Below are positions 17,898 to 26,786 of a stretch of 64,000 nucleotides of DNA, piece after piece. Location of the stretch: contig NC_007951.1 of the NCBI RefSeq assembly GCF_000013645.1, forward strand, positions 2,542,001-2,606,000. The letters run 5' to 3'. This stretch comes from Paraburkholderia xenovorans LB400. Lineage in GTDB: Bacteria; Pseudomonadota; Gammaproteobacteria; Burkholderiales; Burkholderiaceae. Made by a program: the position numbers and the translations under genes. Position 1 is the stretch's first letter, and every line of letters begins with the position of its first letter. The notes beneath the pieces were generated by a model that was not told where the DNA came from, searched no databases, and worked only from the letters and a program-made list of their open reading frames with translations.

Positions 17898-18857
17898 TCA
17901 GGCCGGGACCGCGACCTTTTCGATCAGACGGTCGATCACCTGGTCGGCGCTGATACTGTCCGCGTTTGCGTCGTATGAAAGTATCAGCCGATGCCGCAGC
18001 ACCGGATGAATGACGGCGCGCACGTCGTCCGGCGTGACGAAGCTGCGCGCCTGCAACCATGCGTGTACGCGGCTCGCGCGGTCGAGGCCGATCGCGCCGC
18101 GCGGGCTCGCGCCGACTTCGATCCACTTGCCGAGTTCTGCGTCGAGCTGCGCGCCGTGCCGCGTGGCGTTGACGATCGACACGATGTAGTCGTCTATCGC
18201 GGGCGCAACGACAATCTGCCCGATCTCTTCGCGCACCGCGAAAATGACCTCCTGCGAAAGCACGGCCGGCGCCTCGGCAGGCGCGCTGCTTTCCTCGCGC
18301 AGCAGACGCAGCATGGCAACTTCGCTTTCCGGCGACGGATAGCCGATCAGCACCTTGAGAAGAAAGCGGTCCATCTGCGCTTCGGGCAACGGATAGGTGC
18401 CTTCCTGTTCAATCGGATTCTGAGTGGCCATCACCAGAAAGAGCGCGGACATGCGGTGCGTTTTTCCCGCGACTGAAATCTGCCGCTCTTCCATCGCTTC
18501 GAGCAACGCGGATTGAACCTTGGCCGGCGCGCGATTGATTTCGTCCGCGAGAATCAGATTGCCGAATATCGGGCCCGGTTGAAAACTGAGCGTGTGCCCG
18601 GTGCCGGATTGCAGCAGCGTCTCTGCTCCCGTAATGTCCGAGGGCAACAGATCAGGGGTGAACTGGATGCGGCTCATGGTCGCCGCGAGCCGTGTGGCGA
18701 TTGCCTTCACGGTGCGCGTTTTGGCGAGCCCAGGCAAACTCTCCAGCAGCACATGGCCATCCGCCAGCAACGCGATCAACACCTGTCTAACCACGGACTG
18801 CTGCCCCACGACCGACTGATTCACGCTCGCTTCGAACTGCAGAACGATATCGCGCAT
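17898..18857 (-). CDS. MoxR-family AAA+ ATPase of the Bat operon
   Basis: 319 residues from the ATG before RDIVLQFEAS. Walker A reads LLESLPGLAKTRTVKAIA; the first glycine of the usual EGxPGxxKT is Ser here. Walker B is LILADEINRAPAKVQSALLEAM; sensor 1 is FLVMATQNPIEQEGTYPLPEAQMDRF. A lid domain follows with GASPRGAIGLDRASR. It is the first gene of the six-gene operon and presumably acts on, or with, the VWA proteins encoded downstream. It is distinct from CoxD of the cox operon (different lengths and Walker A), so the window carries two MoxR-VWA systems. Confidence 0.9.
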   Translation of the reverse strand: MRDIVLQFEASVNQSVVGQQSVVRQVLIALLADGHVLLESLPGLAKTRTVKAIATRLAATMSRIQFTPDLLPSDITGAETLLQSGTGHTLSFQPGPIFGNLILADEINRAPAKVQSALLEAMEERQISVAGKTHRMSALFLVMATQNPIEQEGTYPLPEAQMDRFLLKVLIGYPSPESEVAMLRLLREESSAPAEAPAVLSQEVIFAVREEIGQIVVAPAIDDYIVSIVNATRHGAQLDAELGKWIEVGASPRGAIGLDRASRVHAWLQARSFVTPDDVRAVIHPVLRHRLILSYDANADSISADQVIDRLIEKVAVPA

Positions 18858-19143
18858 TGTGCCCTCTCTCAAGTCATTTATGTAGTAGCTGACTGGACGA
18901 CCCGAATGCCAATGCCCGCCGCCAGACACGTTAATGCAACAGCGCGAATCCGTCAAAGTGTCTGACGTACGTACTAAAAAAAAGATAGGAAATATCGGCA
19001 AAAAATTGCTAATCTCCAACTGCTTGTTTTCACTGATTGTGCTTCTTTATTCTGTATCGCTAAGCTTGTTGTGAAGCTGAAATAGAAAGTCCAGAGCGTT
19101 GACCGTTGCGTACTACCCGGCCGTTCACTGCACGAGAGAAAAA
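18858..19143. promoter_or_regulatory. Divergent A/T-rich region between Bat and sulfatase operons
   Basis: This 286-bp region should carry the promoters of moxR (leftward) and of the FGE gene (rightward). It is visibly more A/T-rich than the coding DNA around it, with an A-tract at 18975-18982. A self-complementary GTACGTAC lies at 18967-18974. I could not choose a unique promoter pair. Confidence 0.5.
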
Positions 19144-20394
19144 ATGAAGAGTGAAAGAGATCGAGAGCCCGCAAAGTCGTCCCGCTCGAACGGGTCGGTC
19201 GCAGCAACCCAAACGCGCGCCGGTCGCGTGCGCAAACTAATGTTGTGGGGCGCCCTGCTCGTCATACTGCCCGCCTGTGTCGGCGCCGCGGTCAGTTGGG
19301 CCTTCACGCCGCACGCACCCGCTCACCCGCAAATCGTTTTCGGCGACGGCACGCATGGTCCGCTCGGCATGGCGTGGGTGCCCGGCGGCCAGTTCCTCAT
19401 GGGCAGCGACGCCAAACAGGCGCAACCGAACGAACGCCCCGCGCACAAGGTCAAGGTGCACGGCTTCTGGATGGACCGCCATCACGTGACCAACGCCGAA
19501 TTCCGCCGCTTCGTCGAAGCGACCGGCTACGTCACCACGGCCGAGAAGAAACCCGACTGGGAGACCCTGAAAGTCCAGTTGCCGCCCGGCACGCCGCGCC
19601 CGCCCGAGAGCGCGATGGTGGCGGGTGCAATGGTGTTCGTCGGCACCAGCCGTCCCGTGCCGCTAGACGACTATTCGCAGTGGTGGCGCTATGTGCCTGG
19701 CGCTAACTGGCGTCATCCAGCCGGGCCTGAGAGCAACATCATCGGTAAAGATGATCACCCCGTGGTTCAAGTGTCCTACGAAGATGCGCAGGCTTATGCG
19801 AAATGGGCCGGCAAGCGTCTGCCGACCGAAGCCGAATGGGAATTCGCCGCGCGCGGCGGCCTCGAACAGGCCACGTATGCGTGGGGCGATCAGTTCTCTC
19901 CCAACGGCAAACAGATGGCCAACGTCTGGCAGGGCCAGCAGCCGCAGTCTTTCCCCGTTGTCAACCCGAAAGCGGGTGGCGCGCTCGGTACAAGTCCGGT
20001 GGGTACTTTCCCGGCCAACGGCTACGGCCTTTCCGACATGACCGGCAACGCCTGGCAGTGGGTTGCCGACTGGTATCGCGCGGATCAGTTCAGGCGTGAG
20101 GCGGTAAGCACCAGCGCGATCGACAATCCGGTGGGCCCGAGCGAGTCGTGGGACCCCGCAGACCAGGGCGTGCCCGTCAACGCGCCCAAGCGTGTCACAC
20201 GCGGCGGTTCGTTCCTCTGCAACGAAATCTATTGCCTGAGCTACCGGCCCAGCGCGAGACGCGGCACCGATCCCTACAACAGCATGTCGCATCTGGGCTT
20301 CCGGCTGGTGATGGACGAAGACACCTGGAAAGAAGCCGGTGCTCGCCAGGCTTCGGCGAAAGCTGCCGGCGCGCCTGGAACCCCTGGCGGCTAG
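19144..20394 (+). CDS. Membrane-anchored formylglycine-generating enzyme (sulfatase-maturing, FGE)
   Basis: 416 residues from the ATG after GAGAGAAAAA; a TTG 45 bases upstream is also open. A basic N-terminus (about 1-32) precedes one hydrophobic helix (LMLWGALLVILPACVGAAVSWAF). By the positive-inside rule this puts the catalytic domain in the periplasm. The FGE-sulfatase fold shows WVPGGQFLMGSD, KRLPTEAEWEFAARGG, DMTGNAWQWVADW and the active-site GGSFLCNEIYCLSYR with Cys359 and Cys364, the pair that binds copper in aerobic FGEs. It oxidises a sulfatase Cys to formylglycine with O2. The sulfatase encoded 1.3 kb downstream (Cys107) is the evident substrate. Confidence 0.9.
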   Translation: MKSERDREPAKSSRSNGSVAATQTRAGRVRKLMLWGALLVILPACVGAAVSWAFTPHAPAHPQIVFGDGTHGPLGMAWVPGGQFLMGSDAKQAQPNERPAHKVKVHGFWMDRHHVTNAEFRRFVEATGYVTTAEKKPDWETLKVQLPPGTPRPPESAMVAGAMVFVGTSRPVPLDDYSQWWRYVPGANWRHPAGPESNIIGKDDHPVVQVSYEDAQAYAKWAGKRLPTEAEWEFAARGGLEQATYAWGDQFSPNGKQMANVWQGQQPQSFPVVNPKAGGALGTSPVGTFPANGYGLSDMTGNAWQWVADWYRADQFRREAVSTSAIDNPVGPSESWDPADQGVPVNAPKRVTRGGSFLCNEIYCLSYRPSARRGTDPYNSMSHLGFRLVMDEDTWKEAGARQASAKAAGAPGTPGG

Positions 20395-20499
20395 CGCACA
20401 CCGTACCGCTGGAAAACCCTTAGTTTCCGCGCCCGTAATCCGCCGGCGCGCATCGCGATCGTCCGTCTGATCGCCCATCTAATTGAACCTGGAGCCTGA

Positions 20500-21558
20500 A
20501 TGCAACTGCGCCATCAGACTGTGTGGTCGAGCCGTGCCTTGCGCGCGATGCGAGCCGCATTGATCGTGTTGAGTCTCGCCGGCTGCGCCGCGTCGCACAA
20601 CGGCATGGCGCCGGCCCAACCCACGGCGACCAACCCTTCGGCCACCCTGGCCTCATGGCGTGATACGCCTACGAAGCGCGCTATCGAGTCGTTCGTTGCC
20701 GACGTTACGCGCGAGGGTTCGCCGTCGTTCGTGCCGCCTGCGCAGCGCATCGCCGTGTTCGACAACGACGGCACGCTGTGGAGCGAACAGCCGTTGTATT
20801 TTCAGTTTGTCTTCATGCTCGATCAGGTGAAAGCGGTCGCACCGCAGCATCCCGAGTGGAAAAACAATCCGGCTTTCAAGGCGCTCATCGCGAAAGACTA
20901 CGGCGCGCTCGCGAACCAGCAGAAGGCGTTGCTGCAGTTAGTCGCGGTGGCCAATAGCGGCATGACCGTCGACGAGTACGACAGGACCATCGGCGCGTGG
21001 CTGGCAAGCGCGCGTCATCCGAAATTCGGCCGGCCTTATACGGACCTCGTGTATCAGCCGCAGCTGGAATTGCTGGACTATCTACGTGCCAACGGCTTCA
21101 AGACCTTCATCGTCTCGGGCGGCACGATCGAGTTCATGCGGGCGTGGGCCGCGAAAGCTTACGGTATTCCGCCCGAGCAGGTCATCGGCTCGAGCCAGGT
21201 GGTGCGCTATGAGGTGCGCAACGGCCAACCCGTTCTCGTGCGCGAGCCCAAACTCGAGTTCGTGGACGACGGCGCGGGAAAACCCGTCGGCATCTATCGC
21301 AGCATCGGCCACAAGCCGATTCTCGCGTTCGGCAATTCCGACGGCGATCTGCAAATGCTGCAGTACACCGCCGCCGGCCCAGGACCGCATCTCGCGCTGC
21401 TGCTCCATCACGACGACGCCGCGCGTGAATTCGCTTACGACCGCGCGTCGAAAGTCGGCAAGCTCGACAAGGCATGGGACGAAGCCGTCACCGACGGCTG
21501 GACCGTGGTGAGTATGAAAAACGATTGGCAAACGGTCTTTCCCGCGCCGCAGCAGTAA
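20500..21558 (+). CDS. HAD-superfamily phosphatase-like lipoprotein
   Basis: 352 residues. The signal sequence ends in lipobox LSLAGC (Cys at about residue 28), so the protein is probably anchored in the periplasm. The HAD catalytic motif is VFDNDGTLWSEQP with Asp88 and Asp90. Motif II is FIVSGGT; the C-terminal FGNSDGDLQML supplies the acidic motif. It lacks strong similarity to a named enzyme I can recall, but resembles the phosphoserine-phosphatase-like branch. It sits between FGE and sulfatase genes on the same strand, so it may act on the same exported substrate class (phosphate/sulfate esters). GGAG is upstream of the ATG. Confidence 0.8.
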   Translation: MQLRHQTVWSSRALRAMRAALIVLSLAGCAASHNGMAPAQPTATNPSATLASWRDTPTKRAIESFVADVTREGSPSFVPPAQRIAVFDNDGTLWSEQPLYFQFVFMLDQVKAVAPQHPEWKNNPAFKALIAKDYGALANQQKALLQLVAVANSGMTVDEYDRTIGAWLASARHPKFGRPYTDLVYQPQLELLDYLRANGFKTFIVSGGTIEFMRAWAAKAYGIPPEQVIGSSQVVRYEVRNGQPVLVREPKLEFVDDGAGKPVGIYRSIGHKPILAFGNSDGDLQMLQYTAAGPGPHLALLLHHDDAAREFAYDRASKVGKLDKAWDEAVTDGWTVVSMKNDWQTVFPAPQQ

Positions 21559-21671
21559 GCGGCGCGCGGCAAGTTGAGGCCGTGGAATGCCGGCGGCCGA
21601 CGAGGGGCGACCCCGTCACGCTGAACACTGCGTAACGGGTGAATAAGAGTCAACTCCATTGGAGCGACAAA

Positions 21672-23354
21672 ATGACGAAGTTGTTAAAAAGAGGGCGTTA
21701 CGCGTTGGGGGCCGGCGCGCTTGCCCTTGCCGCGTTTGGTGCGGTGATTTTTCCATCCATCAACGCACCGGCCCAAACCCAACCGGCGGCCAAACCCGCC
21801 GCCACGAGCGCGCCACAACCGGCCGCGAAGTCTTCGGCGAAACCGAACATCCTCGTGATTTTCGGCGACGATATCGGGCAGGCGAATATCAGCGCCTACA
21901 CGCGCGGCGTGGTCGGCTACAGGACACCGAATATCGACCGTATTGCGAATGAAGGCATGATCTTCACGGACTATTACGCCGAGAACAGTTGTACGGCAGG
22001 CCGCTCTTCCTTCATCACCGGCCAGTCGCCGTTGCGCACCGGGCTGTCCAAGGTCGGCGCACCCGGCGCGCCGGTTGGTCTGCAAAAGGGCGACATGACA
22101 ATCGCCCAGGCGCTCAAGCCGCTCGGCTATGCAACCGGCCAGTTCGGCAAGAATCACCTCGGCGACAAGAACGAGTACCTGCCCACCAATCACGGCTTCG
22201 ACGAGTTCTACGGCAACCTGTATCACCTGAATGCCGAAGAAGAACCGGAGCGCCCTTATTGGCCGAAGGACAAGAACGATCCTTACGTGAAGAACTTCTC
22301 GCCGCGCGGCGTGATTCATAGCACGTCGGACGGCAAGGTTCAGGACACCGGCCCGCTCACGGCCAAACGCATGGAAACCATCGACGACGAAACCGGCGCG
22401 CACGCGGAGGAATTCATCCGCAAGCAGGTCAAGAATGGCACGCCCTTCTTCGTCTGGATGAACTTCACGCGAATGCACGTCTTCACCCACGTGCGCCCGG
22501 AGTTCAGGGGCAAGAGCGGCATGCCCGGCAACGAATATGCCGACGGCATGTGGGAGCACGACCAGGATGTCGGCAAACTGCTTAAGTTGCTGGATGACCT
22601 GAACATCTCCAAAAACACCATCGTCATTTACACGACGGACAACGGGCCGAACCAGTTCTCGTGGCCCGACGCGGCAACCACGCCGTTCCGCAGCGAGAAG
22701 GACTCCAACTGGGAAGGCGCGTTCCGGGTGCCGGCCATGGTGCGATGGCCGGGGCATATCAAGGCCGGCGAGACGTCCAACGGCATGTTCTCGGGACTCG
22801 ACTGGTTCCCCACGCTGCTCGCCGCGGCGGGAGACACCGGTGTAAAGGACCGGCTCCTGAAGGGCTGGGCGCCCAAGGCGGGTAGCACGAGTTTCAGGAA
22901 TCACCTCGACGGCTACAACCAGTTGCCGTTCCTGACCGGACAGACCACCAAGGATCCACGCACGGAGTTCTATTATTTCGACGACGACGGGCAGCTGGTC
23001 GCCATGCGCTGGGACCAGGACGGCAACGCGTGGAAAGCGGTGTTTTGCGAGCAGCGCGCCAAAGGCAACCTGAACATCTGGCAGGACCCGTTCGTCTGCC
23101 TGCGAGTGCCCAAGCTGTTCAACCTGCGCATGGACCCTTATGAACGCGCGGACATCACCTCGGATCAGTACAACGACTGGGTGACGAAGAACGTCTATCT
23201 GAACGGCATTGCGACACTGAAAGCGTCTGCATTCCTGCAGACCTTCGTCGACTACCCGCCGAGCCAGCGGCCCGCGAGTTTCAGCGTCGACCAGGTACGC
23301 CGGCAGGTCGACAAGAAGATCGACGAGTCGTTCAAGAAGCGCGGACTCGAGTAA
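21672..23354 (+). CDS. Exported type I (formylglycine) sulfatase
   Basis: 560 residues from the ATG before TKLLKRGRY, with TTGGAG upstream; a GTG 33 bases earlier is less likely. The N-terminus has basic residues and a hydrophobic core (ALGAGALALAAFGAVIF) of a signal peptide, then an Ala/Pro-rich linker. The sulfatase domain begins PNILVIFGDDIGQANIS with the first metal-binding Asp pair. The active-site motif is NSCTAGRSSF, with Cys107 as the residue converted to formylglycine (C-x-A-x-R variant). TTDNGPN carries further metal ligands. The substrate is unknown; arylsulfatase-like, periplasmic or secreted. Confidence 0.9.
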   Translation: MTKLLKRGRYALGAGALALAAFGAVIFPSINAPAQTQPAAKPAATSAPQPAAKSSAKPNILVIFGDDIGQANISAYTRGVVGYRTPNIDRIANEGMIFTDYYAENSCTAGRSSFITGQSPLRTGLSKVGAPGAPVGLQKGDMTIAQALKPLGYATGQFGKNHLGDKNEYLPTNHGFDEFYGNLYHLNAEEEPERPYWPKDKNDPYVKNFSPRGVIHSTSDGKVQDTGPLTAKRMETIDDETGAHAEEFIRKQVKNGTPFFVWMNFTRMHVFTHVRPEFRGKSGMPGNEYADGMWEHDQDVGKLLKLLDDLNISKNTIVIYTTDNGPNQFSWPDAATTPFRSEKDSNWEGAFRVPAMVRWPGHIKAGETSNGMFSGLDWFPTLLAAAGDTGVKDRLLKGWAPKAGSTSFRNHLDGYNQLPFLTGQTTKDPRTEFYYFDDDGQLVAMRWDQDGNAWKAVFCEQRAKGNLNIWQDPFVCLRVPKLFNLRMDPYERADITSDQYNDWVTKNVYLNGIATLKASAFLQTFVDYPPSQRPASFSVDQVRRQVDKKIDESFKKRGLE

Positions 23355-23364
23355 CACGTTCAAG

Positions 23365-23402
23365 GCGCCGCGCCCGCCGGTTTCGACCGGCAGACGCGGC
23401 GC
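23365..23402 (+). terminator. Strong hairpin with UUCG tetraloop after the sulfatase gene
   Basis: Outer stem GCGCCGCG/CGCGGCGC and inner stem GCCGGT-TTCG-ACCGGC are perfect, separated by three-base internal loops. It starts 10 bp after the sulfatase stop. It has no long T-run, so it may act as a weak terminator or as a 3' stabilising structure. Confidence 0.65.
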
Positions 23403-23481
23403 TTGCACGCTTCGCAGCCGAAGTCCATTTACCACGTCCCGACTTGCTTCAGCCGGGTATCTCATCCGCGCACTTCATCCA

Positions 23482-26142
23482 ATGACCCAAACGTTGGCTC
23501 ACCGCGCCAGAACCTCACGCCGCGAACGTCGCGCACACGAACGCTCGCAACGTCAGGCCGATCCGCGCGAAAGCGGACGCGAACGCGAACGCGGCCCGCA
23601 CGAGCCGGATGGGACCTCTGCTGAACCGTCTCTGTCCGTTGCCTGGCCAATGCTCCTGCTGTTTGCATCGGGCGCGGCGTCACTGATTTACCAGGTGCTG
23701 TGGATCAAACAATTAGCGCTCGTCGTGGGTGTGGACGTACAGGCGGTCACGACGGGCGTCAGCGCCTTTTTCGCAGGTCTCGCGCTGGGTGGCTGGCTGC
23801 TCGGCAGGCTGGCCGATCGCCTCTCGCGGCCGTTGCTGCTTTACGCCGCACTGGAAAGCGGCGCGATGGTGCTGGCCGTGGCCGGCACCATCGCGCTGGC
23901 GCACGCGGCCGCGCCGTTCGCATGGCTGCAGGATCGCACGGGGCCGCTTGCGTGGGTGTTGCCGTTCGCACTGGTCGGCCTGCCCGCCGTGCTGATGGGC
24001 GGCACGCTGCCGGTGCTGATGCGCGCGTTGGGCCCGCGTGCGACACGCCTGGGCCGCGCCGGCGCACGCTTGTATGCGGCCAATACGGGTGGCGCGATCG
24101 CCGGTACGCTCGCTGCCGCCTTCATACTGATTCCGTTACTCGGCGTACAAGGCAGCGCGTTTGCCGCGGCCGGGTTGAACGCGCTCGCCGCGCTGAGCGC
24201 GCTGCTCATTAGCCATTTCACTTCCGATCGCGATCCCGCCGTTATACCGCCACTCGAAACGCCGCCACTCGAAACACCCTCTCCAGCCGGAACAACTTCC
24301 GACCATGCCACGCCCGGCGCTCGCCTCGTCGTCGCTCTCTATGCGCTAGCCGGTGGCATCGCGCTGGGTTACGAGGTGGTGTGGTCGCAACTGATCGTCC
24401 AGTTCATCAGCACCCGCAGCTTCGCGTTCGCGATCGTGCTCGCCACGTATCTGCTCGGGCTCACACTCGGCAGCGCGCTCAGCTCGCGCCGTGTCGATCG
24501 CGCGCGCGATCCGTGGGGTGTGTTCGCGCTGCTGATCGTAGCGGCCGGACTTGTCGCGTTGCTGCAAGTCGCCGCGTTGGGTGGCTGGCTGCTTCAATGG
24601 CAAAGCCTTGCGCGCGAGGCGACGTTCTCCGCCACTGGCAGCCTGCTCGCCGCGATGTGCGCGGGCTTTGCGGTCGCGGCCGCGTGCATCGTATTCGTGC
24701 CCACGCTATTGCTGGGTGCGGCGTTCCCATTCGCGCTGCGCGTGAGCGTGGATGCGCGGCATACAGGCCGCGATGTCGGCGCCGTAGTGGCGCTCAATAC
24801 CGCGGGCGGTATCGCCGGCACGCTGCTCGCCGGCTTCCTGCTGGTTCCAGCCCTCGGGCTGGTGCATGCGCTAGCCGTGCTCGCCGTCCTGGCCGGCGCG
24901 GTGGGCGTTGTCGCCGTGTGGCGAGGTCATGGCGTGCGGCGCGGCACTCGCTGGAGCGTCCCGGTGCTTGCTATGGCAACCCTGTGCGCCGTGCTGCTGA
25001 CACCGTCGGACCGTTTCGCCACCCTGCTCGCCGCGGCACGCGGCGGCACGCTGCTCTCCTACGAGGAAAGCGCGGGCGGCACCGTGGCCGTCGTTACCCA
25101 AGGCGCGGGCGACAAACAGTTCCGGCGTCTCTACATTCAGGGAGTCTCCAACTCCGGCGACGCGATGACCTCGCTGCGCTATATGCGTCTGCAGGCATTG
25201 CTGCCACTGCTGGTTCACCGCGACACGCCGCGCAGCGCGCTTGTAATCGGACTCGGTACGGGCATCACGGGCGGTGCGCTGCTCACGTGGCCCGGCCTCG
25301 ACAAGCGCGTGGTCGCCGAGTTGTTGCCGGCGGTCGTGCACGCCGCGCCGCAGTTCAAAGGCAACTACGGCATCAACGCCGACCCGCGTGTCGATATCCG
25401 CCTGCGCGACGGGCGGCGCGAACTGCTGCGCAGCAGCGAACGATATGACCTGATCACACTCGAGCCGCCGCCCCCCTCGGCAGCCGGCGTGGTCAATCTC
25501 TACTCGTCGGACTTCTACCGATTGGCGGCCTCGCGTCTGAGCACGAATGGCGTTGTTGCGCAATGGCTGCCGCTACCCACCCAGAACGAAGACGACACGC
25601 GTTCGCTGATCCAGAGCTTCATCCAGGTGTTTCCGTATGCCGCGCTATGGACCACCGAGTTGCACGAGATGATGCTGATCGGTTCAATGCAGCCAATCGA
25701 ACTGGATGTGCCGCGTATCGAGTCGCGCTTTGCGCAACCGCAGGTGGCGGCGGCACTGCGCGAGGTGGGCGTGGCCTCGCCGGCAGCACTGCTGGCGACC
25801 TGGATCACCGATCGCGCAGGACTCGCTTATTACACCGCAGATGCCCCGCCGGTAACCGACGACAGGCCACGCATCGAATACGCGGCGTGGGTGCGCCGCG
25901 ACGGTTTCCCGGACACGCTCACGCACCTGCTAGCGCTTCGCGGCGAGCCGCCATTGCTGCACGCCGACAGGGCATTCCGCGCGGCCCTGGACGCCGAGCG
26001 CGGCGCGCTGCAAAGTTTCTATGCAGCGGGCCTGGACGCGTACCGCGGCGAGCGTGATACGTGGTCTCGCGACATTGGCGATGCATTGCAGGCACAGCCG
26101 GATAATCCCTACTTCCGCTGGTTCGTCGGCAACGAACCGTAG
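23482..26142 (+). CDS. Membrane-fused spermidine synthase-like protein
   Basis: 886 residues. A charged, Arg-rich cytoplasmic N-terminus (about 1-50) is followed by roughly twelve to fourteen hydrophobic helices (about 52-510) in two MFS-like halves, with repeated NTGGAIAGTL/NTAGGIAGTL motifs. The C-terminal domain (about 520-800) is a spermidine-synthase-type Rossmann fold: ALVIGLGTGITGGALL (AdoMet-like site) and YDLITLEPPPPSAAG. In true aminopropyltransferases a catalytic Asp follows the glycine-rich strand; here LITLEPPPP has Glu, so activity is uncertain. Such fusions are widespread but poorly characterised. No clear Shine-Dalgarno precedes the ATG. Confidence 0.8.
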   Translation: MTQTLAHRARTSRRERRAHERSQRQADPRESGRERERGPHEPDGTSAEPSLSVAWPMLLLFASGAASLIYQVLWIKQLALVVGVDVQAVTTGVSAFFAGLALGGWLLGRLADRLSRPLLLYAALESGAMVLAVAGTIALAHAAAPFAWLQDRTGPLAWVLPFALVGLPAVLMGGTLPVLMRALGPRATRLGRAGARLYAANTGGAIAGTLAAAFILIPLLGVQGSAFAAAGLNALAALSALLISHFTSDRDPAVIPPLETPPLETPSPAGTTSDHATPGARLVVALYALAGGIALGYEVVWSQLIVQFISTRSFAFAIVLATYLLGLTLGSALSSRRVDRARDPWGVFALLIVAAGLVALLQVAALGGWLLQWQSLAREATFSATGSLLAAMCAGFAVAAACIVFVPTLLLGAAFPFALRVSVDARHTGRDVGAVVALNTAGGIAGTLLAGFLLVPALGLVHALAVLAVLAGAVGVVAVWRGHGVRRGTRWSVPVLAMATLCAVLLTPSDRFATLLAAARGGTLLSYEESAGGTVAVVTQGAGDKQFRRLYIQGVSNSGDAMTSLRYMRLQALLPLLVHRDTPRSALVIGLGTGITGGALLTWPGLDKRVVAELLPAVVHAAPQFKGNYGINADPRVDIRLRDGRRELLRSSERYDLITLEPPPPSAAGVVNLYSSDFYRLAASRLSTNGVVAQWLPLPTQNEDDTRSLIQSFIQVFPYAALWTTELHEMMLIGSMQPIELDVPRIESRFAQPQVAAALREVGVASPAALLATWITDRAGLAYYTADAPPVTDDRPRIEYAAWVRRDGFPDTLTHLLALRGEPPLLHADRAFRAALDAERGALQSFYAAGLDAYRGERDTWSRDIGDALQAQPDNPYFRWFVGNEP

Positions 26143-26336
26143 CGGTGGATAAGTGCGCTTCGCGCGCGCGTCCGCCAATCGACATTCAACGGGTATTCAA
26201 CGCCGGACATAACGGAGCAGAACAGCAGAACAACGGGCGACATTGCTGCTGCAAGATGATCCGGCGCCCTTCATCTTCGGCGAGGGCGACACCTTCGGTT
26301 AATGCGGTCCCCCAGTTCTATTGGCGTCGCTAACCC

Positions 26337-26786
26337 CTACTGAACCGTATAGCCTTTGCCTTGCATGCAGGCTCCGTAAGAGCGCCAATAGGTGCTCATT
26401 GCCGATTGCTGATTGGCCTGCGCTGTTTGCGCCTGTGCGGCGTGTTGCTGACGGCTGCGCACGCCGCCGGCGAGCGCGCCCGCGGTCGCGCCGACCGCGG
26501 CGCCGTGTCCTGCGTCGTTATTGCTCACGTCACCAACGATCGCACCCGCCGCCGCGCCGCGTGCCGCGCCCCGCACGCGCGCGCCGGTCGGACCCGACGG
26601 AGGCGGAGGCGTTTGCGCGACCACGGCCGGGTCGATGCCGGTGCTTTGTTTCGCCCATGAATAGCACGCTCCGTCATCCGACATCTGCTGCTGTTGGCTT
26701 TGTCCGTGCGCAGGATACACAGCCGGTTTTTGCGCCAGGGCGAGCGTACTCACACTGGCCAGGATCACCACGGCGAATCGTTTCAT
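26337..26786 (-). CDS. Secreted glycine-zipper protein (YMGG-like)
   Basis: 149 residues. A signal peptide (MKRFAVVILASVSTLALAQ) is followed by a Gln-rich segment. A Gly/Ala zipper occupies about 67-108 (AARGAAAGAIVGDVSNNDAGHGAAVGATAGALAGG). The tail YWRSYGACMQGKGYTVQ carries a Cys. The Cys pair (DGACYSW and GACMQGKGY) and the zipper suggest an envelope protein inserting in or lying under the outer membrane. The function is unknown. It is divergent from the DUF3300 gene across an 805-bp gap. Confidence 0.8.
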   Translation of the reverse strand: MKRFAVVILASVSTLALAQKPAVYPAHGQSQQQQMSDDGACYSWAKQSTGIDPAVVAQTPPPPSGPTGARVRGAARGAAAGAIVGDVSNNDAGHGAAVGATAGALAGGVRSRQQHAAQAQTAQANQQSAMSTYWRSYGACMQGKGYTVQ

